22,241 nucleotides of DNA, taken from Bacteroidales bacterium UBA3754 (GTDB lineage Bacteria; Bacteroidota; Bacteroidia; Bacteroidales; UBA1715). Below are positions 1 to 7,439 of this stretch, piece by piece. The notes beneath the pieces were generated by a model that had not been told where the DNA came from, did not search any database, and saw nothing but the letters and a program-made list of their open reading frames with translations. The stretch covers positions 1 through 22,241 of the forward strand of contig DFGI01000003.1 in NCBI GenBank assembly GCA_002371705.1. The letters run 5' to 3'. The stretch's first letter is position 1; every line of letters starts with the position of its first letter. The translations under genes and the position numbers were made by a program.

Positions 1-48
1 GACCCATTGATTAAGAGTCAATTGCTCTACCAACTGAGCTACGGAGTC
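1..48 (-). tRNA. tRNA-Lys (anticodon CTT), 5' part only
   Basis: The minus strand from 48 down reads as the 5' part of a tRNA. It has acceptor strand GACTCCG, T8-A9, a D arm with stem GCTC/GAGC and loop AGTTGGTA, A26, and a perfectly paired 5-bp anticodon stem (ATTGA/TCAAT). The anticodon loop is CTCTTAA, which places CTT at positions 34-36 (window 13-15), reading the lysine codon AAG. The variable loop begins GGGTC and then the window ends, so the T arm and 3' acceptor strand are missing. It is divergent from rplM. Confidence 0.93.
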
Positions 49-58
49 AAATGCGTGG

Positions 59-89
59 CAAAATTATCATTTTTGTAATTCAACGCAAG
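59..89 (-). promoter_or_regulatory. Bacteroidota-type promoter for the tRNA gene
   Basis: On the minus strand, TAATTTTG (59-66) matches the -7 consensus TAnnTTTG exactly. CTTG (86-89) lies 19 nt upstream as an imperfect -33 TTTG element. Initiation a few bases after the -7 box would fall near 52, just before the tRNA 5' end at 48. The placement is seen; the function is inferred. Confidence 0.6.
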
Positions 90-157
90 CAGATTTGAAG
101 AAAAACTTCAGTTTCAAAGAAAAATTTTTCATTCAAAAAGAAAAAATGAAGTTTGAC

Positions 158-187
158 TTTGTTAAATCAAAATAATTCTTATTTTTG
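158..187 (+). promoter_or_regulatory. Promoter of the rplM operon
   Basis: TTTG (158-161), an 18-nt spacer and TATTTTTG (180-187) match both elements of the Bacteroidota sigma-ABfr promoter. Predicted initiation near 193 lies downstream of the longest possible upstream start of the reading frame. This supports the internal GTG at 234 as the true start of rplM and gives a leader of about 40 nt. Confidence 0.75.
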
Positions 188-233
188 CGTCCCGATTAAT
201 GGGAAAAGTATATTTTATAAAAAACGAACTCAA

Positions 234-677
234 GTGGATACTTTAAGTTACAAGACAAAATCAGCCAATAAGGCTACAGTTCAGAAGGAATGGTTCGTTG
301 TTGATGCAACCGACCAAGTAGTAGGTAGAATGTGCGCCCAGATTGCGAAAATCATAAGAGGCAAGCACAAACCATCGTTCACTCCAAATGTAAATTGTGG
401 AGACGGAGTAATCGTAATTAACGCTGAGAAAGTGAAATTTACGGGTAAGAAAATGACAGACAAGGTTTACATCCATCACACGATGTACCCTGGCGGTCAA
501 AGAAAACAAACACCGGAAGATTTGATGGCGAAAGATCCTACAAAGATTATTATGAACGCCGTTGCAGGAATGCTTCCAAAAAATTCTTTGGGCAGAGACT
601 GCTTAAAAAATTTATTTGTGTATGTTGGTCCTAACCACAATCAAGAAGCACAACAACCAAAAGAATTAAAGTTATAA
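234..677 (+). CDS. rplM: 50S ribosomal protein L13
   Basis: Large-subunit ribosomal protein uL13, 147 residues, close to the roughly 150 usual in Bacteroidota. I chose the GTG at 234 because the protein then begins (M)DTLSYKTKSANKATVQKEW, the usual N-terminus in the phylum. The longer frame starting at 153 would overlap the promoter and add 27 unconserved residues. Family landmarks are WFVVDATDQVVGR near the N-terminus, the RGKHKPSFTPNVNCGD segment, YPGGQRKQTP and the MLPKNSLG motif followed by LFVYVG. It is first in the operon, 11 nt before rpsI. No ribosome-binding purine block precedes the start, as is normal for this phylum. Confidence 0.97.
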   Translation: MDTLSYKTKSANKATVQKEWFVVDATDQVVGRMCAQIAKIIRGKHKPSFTPNVNCGDGVIVINAEKVKFTGKKMTDKVYIHHTMYPGGQRKQTPEDLMAKDPTKIIMNAVAGMLPKNSLGRDCLKNLFVYVGPNHNQEAQQPKELKL

Positions 678-688
678 TTAAATAGACA

Positions 689-1075
689 ATGGAAGTAATT
701 AACGCTTTAGGTAGAAGAAAATCGGCAATTGCTCGAATCTATGTAAAAGAAGGCAAAGGTCAAATCACAGTGAACAACCGTGAGTTAGATAAATATTTTG
801 CAGAGGAACGTCTTCGTTTCATCGTAAAACAACCATTATCACTTCTTGAAAAAGAAGGTGATTTCGACATCAAAGTTAATTTGGTGGGCGGCGGAATCAA
901 AGGTCAGGCAGAAGCCACAAGATTGGCTATCGCAAGAGCTTTGGTAAAAATGGACGAGGAAAACAAGAGTCCTTTGAAAAAACAAGGTTTCTTAACACGT
1001 GACCAACGTGAGGTTGAACGTAAGAAACCAGGTCAGAAGAAAGCTCGTAAAAGATTTCAATTTAGTAAACGTTAA
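689..1075 (+). CDS. rpsI: 30S ribosomal protein S9
   Basis: Small-subunit protein uS9, 128 residues, full length. It begins MEVINALGRRKSAIARIYVKEGKG, carries the GGGIKGQAEATRLAIARAL core, and ends in the very basic tail KKPGQKKARKRFQFSKR. The terminal SKR is the conserved end that reaches the ribosomal P site. The ATG at 689 follows rplM by 11 nt. The rplM-rpsI pair is conserved across bacteria and almost certainly co-transcribed. Confidence 0.98.
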   Translation: MEVINALGRRKSAIARIYVKEGKGQITVNNRELDKYFAEERLRFIVKQPLSLLEKEGDFDIKVNLVGGGIKGQAEATRLAIARALVKMDEENKSPLKKQGFLTRDQREVERKKPGQKKARKRFQFSKR

Positions 1076-1117
1076 TATTAACCTATTCGAATTAGAGCGT
1101 TGTTTAGACTCAAAATC

Positions 1118-1148
1118 CACAAGACTACGAACCATCGTGCTACTTGTG
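1118..1148 (+). promoter_or_regulatory. Hairpin in the rpsI-rpsB spacer, candidate r-protein leader
   Basis: In the 107-nt spacer, CACAAG (1118-1123) pairs with CTTGTG (1143-1148). Inside lies a second stem, ACGA (1127-1130) with TCGT (1135-1138), closed by the loop ACCA and separated by a small asymmetric internal loop. Below a C/A mismatch, the outer stem extends by about three A-T pairs. No U-run follows, so it does not look like a terminator. Its position 35 nt before the rpsB start suggests a leader for feedback control, but this is inference from structure alone. Confidence 0.4.
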
Positions 1149-1182
1149 AATTGCTTTAATATTGAATGAAAACAACAAAAAA

Positions 1183-1995
1183 ATGGCAAGAACAACTTTT
1201 GAAGAATTGCTTGAAGCAGGTGTACATTTCGGTCACCTAAAAAGAAAATGGCATCCAGCTATGGCTCCATATATCTTTATGGAGAAAAATGGTATCCACA
1301 TTATTGATCTTCACAAAACTGTAGCAAAGATTGATGAGTCGGCTGAAGCCTTGAAGAAAATCGCTAAATCTGGTAGAAAAATCCTTTTCGTTGCTACCAA
1401 GAAACAAGCAAAAGACATTGTAGTAGATAAAGTACAGGCAATCGGAATGCCTTATATCACAGAACGTTGGAGCGGTGGTATGTTGACAAACTTCCCAACA
1501 ATCCGTAAGGCTGTGAAAAAAATGTCGTCAATCGACAAAATGGAACAAGACGGAACATTCGCTTCGCTTTCAAAACGTGAAGTGTTGCAAATTAACCGTC
1601 AACGTGAAAAATTGCAGAAAAACTTGGGCAGCATCGTGAGCTTGACCCGTCTTCCAGCCGCATTGTTTGTGGTTGACGTTGTTCGCGAACATATCGCTAT
1701 CAAGGAAGCAACACGTTTGGGCATTCCTGTGTTTGCAATCGTAGACACAAACGCTGACCCGAATCTTGTTGATTTCGCAATTCCAGGAAACGACGACGCA
1801 GCTAAGTCTGTGGAAGTGATCCTTTCAAAAGTTTGCGAAGCAATCCAAGAAGGTTTGGATGAAAGAAAGAACGAAAAAGATAAAGAAGCTGAAGCTGCTA
1901 AGAAGGAAAAAGAAGACGTTGCTCCAGAAGCAACCGAAGAAAAACCTGCTAAACCAGCAAGAAAAACAGCTGCAAGAAAAACAACTAAAAAATAA
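1183..1995 (+). CDS. rpsB: 30S ribosomal protein S2
   Basis: Small-subunit protein uS2, 270 residues. I chose the ATG at 1183, giving MARTTFEELLEAGVHFGH, instead of the in-frame ATG at 1162, because this is the conserved N-terminus. Landmarks are GVHFGHLKRKWHPAM, IHIIDLHKT, FVATKKQAKDIV, ERWSGGMLTNFPTI and GIPVFAIVDTNADP with the NDDAAKS segment. The last ~48 residues (223-270) are a low-complexity Lys/Glu/Ala tail ending in Pro-Ala-Lys repeats; extended tails of this kind occur in Bacteroidota S2. tsf follows after 9 nt, the classic rpsB-tsf pair. Confidence 0.97.
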   Translation: MARTTFEELLEAGVHFGHLKRKWHPAMAPYIFMEKNGIHIIDLHKTVAKIDESAEALKKIAKSGRKILFVATKKQAKDIVVDKVQAIGMPYITERWSGGMLTNFPTIRKAVKKMSSIDKMEQDGTFASLSKREVLQINRQREKLQKNLGSIVSLTRLPAALFVVDVVREHIAIKEATRLGIPVFAIVDTNADPNLVDFAIPGNDDAAKSVEVILSKVCEAIQEGLDERKNEKDKEAEAAKKEKEDVAPEATEEKPAKPARKTAARKTTKK

Positions 1996-2004
1996 TTGAC
2001 AATT

Positions 2005-3003
2005 ATGGCAAATATTACAGCTGCTGATATCGCTAAACTTCGTGCAATGACTGCCGCTGGTCTTATGGACTGCAAGCAAGCGTTGACAGAATCGGATGGC
2101 GATTTCGACAAAGCAATAGAATTCCTTAGAAAAAAAGGTCAAAAAATCGCTAGCAAACGCCAAGACCGTGATGCAAAAGAAGGTTGCGTGTTGAGTGGCG
2201 TGACAGCAGACGGCAAGACAGCCGTTATCGTTGTCGTAAACTGCGAAACTGACTTTGTTGCAAAAAATGCTGATTTCATTGCATTCACAAAATCAATTCT
2301 TGACAAAGCACTGGAGGTCCTTCCTGCTGATGCTGAAGCATTGAAACAAGAAGTTGTTAATGGTAGCAAAATCGCAGATTTGTTGTCAGACCAAATGGGT
2401 AAAATCGGTGAAAAAATCGATTTAGGATACTATGAAAAAGTATCGGCTGAACATTCGTTCGCTTATACTCACCCAGGTAACAGACTTGCAAGTATCGTAA
2501 GTTTCGACGCAAAAGTTGCAGATCCACAAGTTGGTAAGGATGTTGCTATGCAAATCGCTGCAATGAGTCCTGTCGCTGTTGACCAAAACAGTGTGCCTCA
2601 GTCTGTTATTGATTCTGAATTGTCTATCGCAAAAGAAAAGACAATCCAAGAACAAATTCAAAAAGCTGTTGAAGTCGCATTGAAAAAGGCTGGCATCAAT
2701 CCTAATCTTGTTGATTCTGAAGAACATATGTCTTCGAATATCGCAAAAGGTTGGTTGACAGAAGATGAAGCTGCCAAAGCTCGTGAAATCAAAGAAAAAG
2801 TTGCAGACGAAAAGAAAGACAATATTCCAGCCGCAATGGTTGAAAATATTGCCAAAGGTCGTTTGAACAAATTCTTTAAGGAATCTACATTGATGAATCA
2901 AGAATTTGTAAAGGATGGAAACCTTACAATCGCCCAATATATGGACGCTGCACAGAAAGGATTGAAGGTTGTTTCATTCAAGAGATTCGGTCTTTCAAAT
3001 TAA
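2005..3003 (+). CDS. tsf: Elongation factor Ts
   Basis: Guanine nucleotide exchange factor for EF-Tu, 332 residues, the longer form seen in Bacteroidota. The ATG at 2005 gives MANITAADIAKLRAMTAAGLMDCK, the UBA-like N-terminal domain that binds EF-Tu. The exchange signature is TDFVAKNADF at about residues 80-89. Two EF-Ts core subdomains follow, with a late coiled-coil-like charged segment (KAREIKEKVADEKKD). A TTG at 1996 lies in frame directly after the rpsB stop but adds only three residues and is unlikely to be used. A strong terminator follows, so this is the last gene of the translation operon. Confidence 0.97.
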   Translation: MANITAADIAKLRAMTAAGLMDCKQALTESDGDFDKAIEFLRKKGQKIASKRQDRDAKEGCVLSGVTADGKTAVIVVVNCETDFVAKNADFIAFTKSILDKALEVLPADAEALKQEVVNGSKIADLLSDQMGKIGEKIDLGYYEKVSAEHSFAYTHPGNRLASIVSFDAKVADPQVGKDVAMQIAAMSPVAVDQNSVPQSVIDSELSIAKEKTIQEQIQKAVEVALKKAGINPNLVDSEEHMSSNIAKGWLTEDEAAKAREIKEKVADEKKDNIPAAMVENIAKGRLNKFFKESTLMNQEFVKDGNLTIAQYMDAAQKGLKVVSFKRFGLSN

Positions 3004-3021
3004 AATTTAACATTTACATAC

Positions 3022-3059
3022 AAAAAGGAGAGTTAAATCACGTAACTCTCCTTTTTTTT
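3022..3059 (+). terminator. Intrinsic terminator after tsf
   Basis: GGAGAGTTA (3027-3035) pairs perfectly with TAACTCTCC (3043-3051) around a 7-nt loop. The stem extends by five A-T pairs into the T-run at 3052-3059. It is followed by the separate pyrH unit. Confidence 0.92.
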
Positions 3060-3088
3060 GTCTATATTAGTCGCATAATTTGCAAATT

Positions 3089-3799
3089 ATGTTACGATAC
3101 AAGAAAATACTATTGAAATTCAGCGGAGAATCGCTTCAGGCAGCCGATGGATTCAGCATTGACCCTGAAAAACTTATGAAATATGCGCATCAAGTTAAGG
3201 AAGTTGTTGACTTGGGTGTGAAGGTTTCTGTGGTGATTGGGGGAGGAAATATTTACCGTGGACTCAATAACAAAAATCAAGGTTTCGACCGAATCAAGGG
3301 CGACTATATGGGAATGATGGCAACGGTAATTAATGCGGTTGCGCTCCAGTCTGCGTTGGAAACAATTTCAATCAAATCGCAGGTACTCACAGGTTTTTCT
3401 ATGGAACCTGTTGGACAAGCATATTCGCCACGACGAGTGCAAAACGCCTTTAACAACAACGAGGTCGTGATTTTTGGTGGAGGAACGGGAAATCCATTTT
3501 TCACAACTGACACTGCCGCTGCTCTTCGTGCTGTTGAAATCGGCGCTGATGTACTGTTGAAGGGGACTCGAGTTGACGGTGTGTATGATTCTGACCCGGA
3601 AAAAAATCCTAATGCCGTAAAATACGATGAAATAACTTTTACCGAGGCATATTCCAAAGGACTGAAGATTATGGATTTAACGGCGTTCACTATGTGTAAG
3701 GAAAACAATCTTCCTATCATAGTTTTTAACGTGGGCGATGAAACTTCACTTAAAAAAATTGTGTCTGGTGATAAAATAGGTACTATAATTAAAAATTAA
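3089..3799 (+). CDS. pyrH: Uridylate kinase (UMP kinase)
   Basis: Converts UMP to UDP with ATP in pyrimidine nucleotide synthesis; a cytosolic hexamer of the amino-acid-kinase fold. At 236 residues it has the usual bacterial length. It begins MLRYKKILLKFSGESLQ and shows the glycine-rich phosphate-binding segments VVIGGGNIYRG and FGGGTGNPFFTTDTAAALRA, then the late VLLKGTRVDGVYDSDP motif. I chose the ATG at 3089 over an in-frame TTG at 3080 because it matches the family N-terminus. No convincing promoter with both elements was found; TAATTTG at 3076-3082 is one base short of the -7 consensus. The lipoprotein gene follows after 5 nt, so the two are probably co-transcribed. Confidence 0.97.
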   Translation: MLRYKKILLKFSGESLQAADGFSIDPEKLMKYAHQVKEVVDLGVKVSVVIGGGNIYRGLNNKNQGFDRIKGDYMGMMATVINAVALQSALETISIKSQVLTGFSMEPVGQAYSPRRVQNAFNNNEVVIFGGGTGNPFFTTDTAAALRAVEIGADVLLKGTRVDGVYDSDPEKNPNAVKYDEITFTEAYSKGLKIMDLTAFTMCKENNLPIIVFNVGDETSLKKIVSGDKIGTIIKN

Positions 3800-3804
3800 A
3801 TGCC

Positions 3805-5055
3805 ATGAGAAAGAACATTTTCGTCGTACTTGGACTAATTGTTTGTTTGACAGCATGTCATAAGAAAACAAAAGATACTCCAGCTGATAGTATTGAATAT
3901 CAGGGGAAATATTATAAGGTGGTGGAACCTGTAAAATACGATTCGAACGGTGACGGCGTGATTGACGGCAGTGACAGTTCAATCGGTATGCTTGGCGCTA
4001 ATATCAGCGTTGACCAAAATCCAGATGGCTCTCCATTGTACAAAGGCGAGGGTAGTGGTGAAGATCCCGCAGGTGGCGGTGAAACGCAAAAACAAGGTGT
4101 TGCAACGGGTGAGAAATTGTGCTATCACAATTTGGAAAAATACTGCTCTAAAAATGGCGGTTTCTATGCGTTTGAAACATCGGTGAACACAAGCCAAACA
4201 TCATTGTCGCAAAACTATAGCGATGACGATGTGAACAATAATAACATTGCCGATTACATAGAGGATATTCGTTCTGCTGAAAACGTTGAGCGGGTATCGT
4301 TTATCAATGCCAGCAAATACGCGGCTGAAATAGCAAAGAAAATAGAGAAGGCCGCTAAAAAACAAATCGGAACTAACTATCTGTATAATAGTATTAAAGA
4401 TGCGGTTGCCCAAGCATTGAATGAGGTTTTATACGAATCGAATGAACGAATTAATATCACAAATGTGGAAACTATCATTGATGCACGGGTTTCTACGGCA
4501 ATCATCAATGCAACTGACGAAGCTGGTGTTATTGGTAGTATTCCTTCGGAAACATTAGTCTCAATCTGTTCCGAATATAGCGCACTGATTGCAAAAAATA
4601 CAGCTGACGATATTGCCACAGCAACCACAAAAGCAATCATTGCCCAATATGAAAAACACATGGCTAATGGTTCTATTCAAAATGTACAAGGAATCTGCCC
4701 GAATGGCTATCATATCCCTTCAGATTTTGAATGGATGATTTTTGAATCGGCAATTGGTATGTCGGATGCTGATTTGGCGAAAGGTGGCGAAACTGAAACT
4801 ACCCGTGGCGCTGATGCGAATATAGTAAAGAAAATGGTTGACGATTACGGATTTAGTTTTGGTGGCTACGCAAGTATCAATGGCACCTATGCGCAATTGG
4901 GCGAAGCAGGCGTGTATTGGTCATCAACTACTGGACACGATGATTTGGGCGATTTTGTTTGGGTTCGTCAAATCGACACTAGTTATTCTGGCGTTGTTCG
5001 TTTCAAAATGTATGAAAAGTCAGGATTAAGTGTTCGTTGTTTTAAAGATAATTAA
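3805..5055 (+). CDS. Lipoprotein with a FISUMP (Fib_succ_major) domain interrupted by an insertion
   Basis: A 416-residue predicted lipoprotein. The signal peptide ends LIVCLTAC, placing the lipidated cysteine at residue 18. Residues 46-57 (DSNGDGVIDGSD) match a calcium-binding F-hand loop of dockerin type, but as a single copy. FISUMP-like features start near residue 31 (YQGKYYKVV), continue at 103-122 (LCYHNL...KYCSKNGGFYAF) and resume at about 294 (VQGICPNGYHIPSDFEW), then GVYWSSTT (369-376) and the closing GLSVRCF (407-413). Between 128 and 292 lies an insertion of about 165 residues with an acidic Asn-rich loop (139-150) and mostly helical, Ala/Lys-rich sequence. The molecular function of FISUMP domains is not established. 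I see no T9SS C-terminal sorting domain. It follows pyrH by 5 nt and is closed by its own terminator. Confidence 0.82.
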   Translation: MRKNIFVVLGLIVCLTACHKKTKDTPADSIEYQGKYYKVVEPVKYDSNGDGVIDGSDSSIGMLGANISVDQNPDGSPLYKGEGSGEDPAGGGETQKQGVATGEKLCYHNLEKYCSKNGGFYAFETSVNTSQTSLSQNYSDDDVNNNNIADYIEDIRSAENVERVSFINASKYAAEIAKKIEKAAKKQIGTNYLYNSIKDAVAQALNEVLYESNERINITNVETIIDARVSTAIINATDEAGVIGSIPSETLVSICSEYSALIAKNTADDIATATTKAIIAQYEKHMANGSIQNVQGICPNGYHIPSDFEWMIFESAIGMSDADLAKGGETETTRGADANIVKKMVDDYGFSFGGYASINGTYAQLGEAGVYWSSTTGHDDLGDFVWVRQIDTSYSGVVRFKMYEKSGLSVRCFKDN

Positions 5056-5078
5056 CAATAAACAAATATAAATAACTC

Positions 5079-5111
5079 ACAAAGTCGGCTGTAATGCCGA
5101 CTTTGTTTTTT
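5079..5111 (+). terminator. Intrinsic terminator after the lipoprotein gene
   Basis: ACAAAGTCGGC (5079-5089) pairs perfectly with GCCGACTTTGT (5096-5106) around a 6-nt loop, and the downstream arm runs into a T-tract to 5111. The radC start lies only 15 nt beyond, so some read-through or an unseen promoter must supply radC expression. Confidence 0.9.
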
Positions 5112-5126
5112 CTAATAAGCCGCAAT

Positions 5127-5813
5127 ATGATTTATACCTCAATTAAGAATTGGGCGGAAGAAGATCGTCCGCGCGAAAAACTTTTGGAAAAAGGATGTGG
5201 CTCGCTCACCGAAACGGAACTGCTTGCAATCCTGATTGGTAGTGGAACGAAAAACGCCTCGGCGTTGGACATAGCAAAGATTATTTTTTCCAAAGCAAAC
5301 AACAATCTCAATGAATTGTATAAATGTAGTATTTCCGATTTGATGCAAATTAAAGGCATTGGCAATGCGAAGGCGATTATCCTTTCGGCCGCGTTCGAAC
5401 TTGGCAGAAGGCGGAATATTGCCGAAGCCAGGCAGAAAAAACAGATTACATCGAGCAAGGAAATATTCAATTTAATGCATCCTAAAATCGGTGATCTTAA
5501 ACATGAGGAATTTTGGGCAATATACCTCAATCATAAAAATGCCATTCTTGGAGAAAAACGGATTAGTGCGGGCGGAATCACACAAACCACAGTCGATACG
5601 AAATTGATTGCCCATAGTGCAATAAAATATCTTGCGACGGGCATTATTGTGTGTCATAACCATCCTTCGGAGAATTGCAGCCCAAGCCACGAGGACAAAG
5701 TAATTACGTCGCAAATCAATAATGCGATGAAATTGATTGACTGTACTCTGCTCGACCACGTTATAATTTCGGGGGAACGCTACTTCAGTTTTTGCGATGA
5801 AGGATTATTGTAA
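5127..5813 (+). CDS. radC: RadC family JAB/MPN-domain protein
   Basis: RadC-type protein of 228 residues, the usual length. The ATG at 5127 gives MIYTSIKNWAEEDRPREKLL, the conserved family start; the longer frame from 5094 begins inside the terminator hairpin. The N-terminal half includes a helix-hairpin-helix (about 70-92, DLMQIKGIGNAKAIILSAA). The C-terminal half is the JAB1/MPN metalloprotease-like domain with HNHPS at 177-181 and Asp190, the zinc-binding pattern. A Glu stands where most members have Gly after HNHPS. Despite the name, a direct role in DNA repair has been questioned, and the biochemical function is unsettled. Its stop lies 10 nt from the porX stop on the other strand. Confidence 0.95.
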   Translation: MIYTSIKNWAEEDRPREKLLEKGCGSLTETELLAILIGSGTKNASALDIAKIIFSKANNNLNELYKCSISDLMQIKGIGNAKAIILSAAFELGRRRNIAEARQKKQITSSKEIFNLMHPKIGDLKHEEFWAIYLNHKNAILGEKRISAGGITQTTVDTKLIAHSAIKYLATGIIVCHNHPSENCSPSHEDKVITSQINNAMKLIDCTLLDHVIISGERYFSFCDEGLL

Positions 5814-5823
5814 ATAATGCAAT

Positions 5824-7377
5824 TTATATAGCTTTCAGCGAAACAAATGGAATTATCATTTCTTCCAACGAAATTCCACCATGCTGGAATGAGTTTTTGT
5901 AGTATTTCGCATAATGGTTGTAGTTGTTCGGGTAAGCAAAGAAATCTTGGTTCATTGCAAAAATGTAGCTCGAACTGAGGTGGCATTGTGGTAGCCGTGC
6001 ATCAATCGGACGAGTGATTTCAAACACTTCTTTCTTGTTGTATTGCAAGGCTTTGCCTTGTTTGTAGCGAAGGTTTGTGTTTACATTTTTGTCGCCCAAC
6101 ACTTTAATTGGATTTTGAATGTTCACGGAACCGTGGTCGGTGGTAATGAGAATGTTGATTTTTCTGCGAGCAAGTTCTTGTAGCATTTCAAACAAAGGTG
6201 AATGCGTAAACCAAGAAACAGTGAGGGAACGGTATGCAGCCTCGTCGTTGGCGAGTTCTTTTATCATGTTCATTTCGGTTCGGGCGTGCGACAGAATGTC
6301 GATGAAATTGTGCACCAACACCGAAAAGTGTGTTTGACTAATGTGTGCAAGCCTATCGCTGAGGTTTTTGCCTGTGTTTATGTTTGTGATTTTGTCGAAA
6401 TAAATTCGTTCAGAATAGCCAAGCCGTTTGAGTTGCGTGATGAGCATTTCCTCTTCGTGAAGATTTTTTGATTCGTCGTCTTCATCGTCAACCCACAAAT
6501 CGGGATATAGTTTTTCAAGGTCGGCAGGCATCAATCCTGAAAAAAGCGCGTTGCGCGCATATTGCGTTGTGGTCGGTAAAATGCTGAAATAGAGCGAGTC
6601 GTCTTCCACCGAAAAGTATTCGCTCAACAGCGGGCGAAGTGCAACCCAGTGGTCGTAGCGCAGATTATCGAGCACGAGCAGGAGTGTGTTGCTGTCTTTT
6701 TGAATTTCAGGGAATACTTTTTCTCGAATAATGTTTGGTGAAAGCAACGGCTTGTTGTTCGTATTTGGCAAAAACCAGTCGGTATAGTTTTTCTTTATGA
6801 ATTTTGCGAAATTTACGTTTGCATCGTTTTTCTGCATTAGCAGAAGCTCGTTTAGACTATGGTCTTTGGAATGGGCAAGTTGCATTTCCCAATACACAAT
6901 GTGGCGATATACTTCAATCCAGTCGTTGCATGAATTTGCATTGGCGATTTCCATTCCTAATTGCGAAAACTCACGCTGGTATTTCATCGTGGTGTTTTGC
7001 GTGAGCAGTTCGTTTTGTTCGAGATTTTTTTTGAGGGCAAGCAAAATCTGGTTCGGGTTGATTGGCTTTATTAGGTAATCGTTTATCCGTGAGCCAATTG
7101 CCTTGTCCATTATATTTTCTTCCTCGCTTTTGGTAATCATAATCACGGGCAATTCCGGTTGGCGGGCTTTTATTGATTCAAGCACTTCTATACCGCTCAG
7201 TCCGGGCATTTGTTCGTCTAAAAACACGATGTCGAATTTTTGTTTTGAAACTTCAGTGATGGCATCGTTTCCATTGTTCACGGGAAATACTGAATACCCT
7301 TTCGCCTCAAGAAACATAATGTGTGGCTTCAGCAATTCAATTTCATCGTCAGCCCAAAGTATGTTGATTTGTCGCAT
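5824..7377 (-). CDS. porX: PorX-type response regulator with PglZ/alkaline-phosphatase-like output domain
   Basis: 517 residues, matching PorX, the response regulator that controls type IX secretion in Porphyromonas and relatives. The receiver domain (about 1-120) has the acidic pair D10-D11, phosphoacceptor D54 (IVFLDEQMPG), T82 and K104. After a helical linker comes a PglZ-type domain of the alkaline phosphatase superfamily. Its likely metal and catalytic residues are D237 (LVLDNLRYDHW), the Thr cluster 269-271 (TTTQYARNALFSG), D414-H415 (TTDHGS) and H499 (SFQHGG). PorX is reported to be a zinc-dependent phosphodiesterase acting on oligonucleotides. I chose the start at 7377 (MRQINILWADDE) over 7395. 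It follows porW by 62 nt, with no promoter or terminator visible between. It has no DNA-binding domain. Confidence 0.92.
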   Translation of the reverse strand: MRQINILWADDEIELLKPHIMFLEAKGYSVFPVNNGNDAITEVSKQKFDIVFLDEQMPGLSGIEVLESIKARQPELPVIMITKSEEENIMDKAIGSRINDYLIKPINPNQILLALKKNLEQNELLTQNTTMKYQREFSQLGMEIANANSCNDWIEVYRHIVYWEMQLAHSKDHSLNELLLMQKNDANVNFAKFIKKNYTDWFLPNTNNKPLLSPNIIREKVFPEIQKDSNTLLLVLDNLRYDHWVALRPLLSEYFSVEDDSLYFSILPTTTQYARNALFSGLMPADLEKLYPDLWVDDEDDESKNLHEEEMLITQLKRLGYSERIYFDKITNINTGKNLSDRLAHISQTHFSVLVHNFIDILSHARTEMNMIKELANDEAAYRSLTVSWFTHSPLFEMLQELARRKINILITTDHGSVNIQNPIKVLGDKNVNTNLRYKQGKALQYNKKEVFEITRPIDARLPQCHLSSSYIFAMNQDFFAYPNNYNHYAKYYKNSFQHGGISLEEMIIPFVSLKAI

Positions 7378-7439
7378 AGTCTGTTTGTTAATCATTTGGA
7401 ATAAAAACGTGAAATGCGTCGATTTAGTATTTCCGACGG

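Noticed and set aside
191..203. CCC/GGG mini-hairpin before rplM as a ribosomal leader
   Set aside because: The stem is only about four pairs, and the predicted transcription start near 193 would remove part of it from the RNA.
1599..2163. Long minus-strand open frames (170 and 112 codons) across rpsB and tsf
   Set aside because: They are antisense to certain ribosomal and EF-Ts genes, have Ser/Ala/Phe-rich compositions that mirror the Lys/Glu/Ala codons on the other strand, and resemble no family.
3805..5055. Lipoprotein as a T9SS cargo, given the nearby T9SS genes
   Set aside because: It has a lipoprotein signal and ends at the FISUMP GLSVRCF motif, leaving no C-terminal sorting domain.
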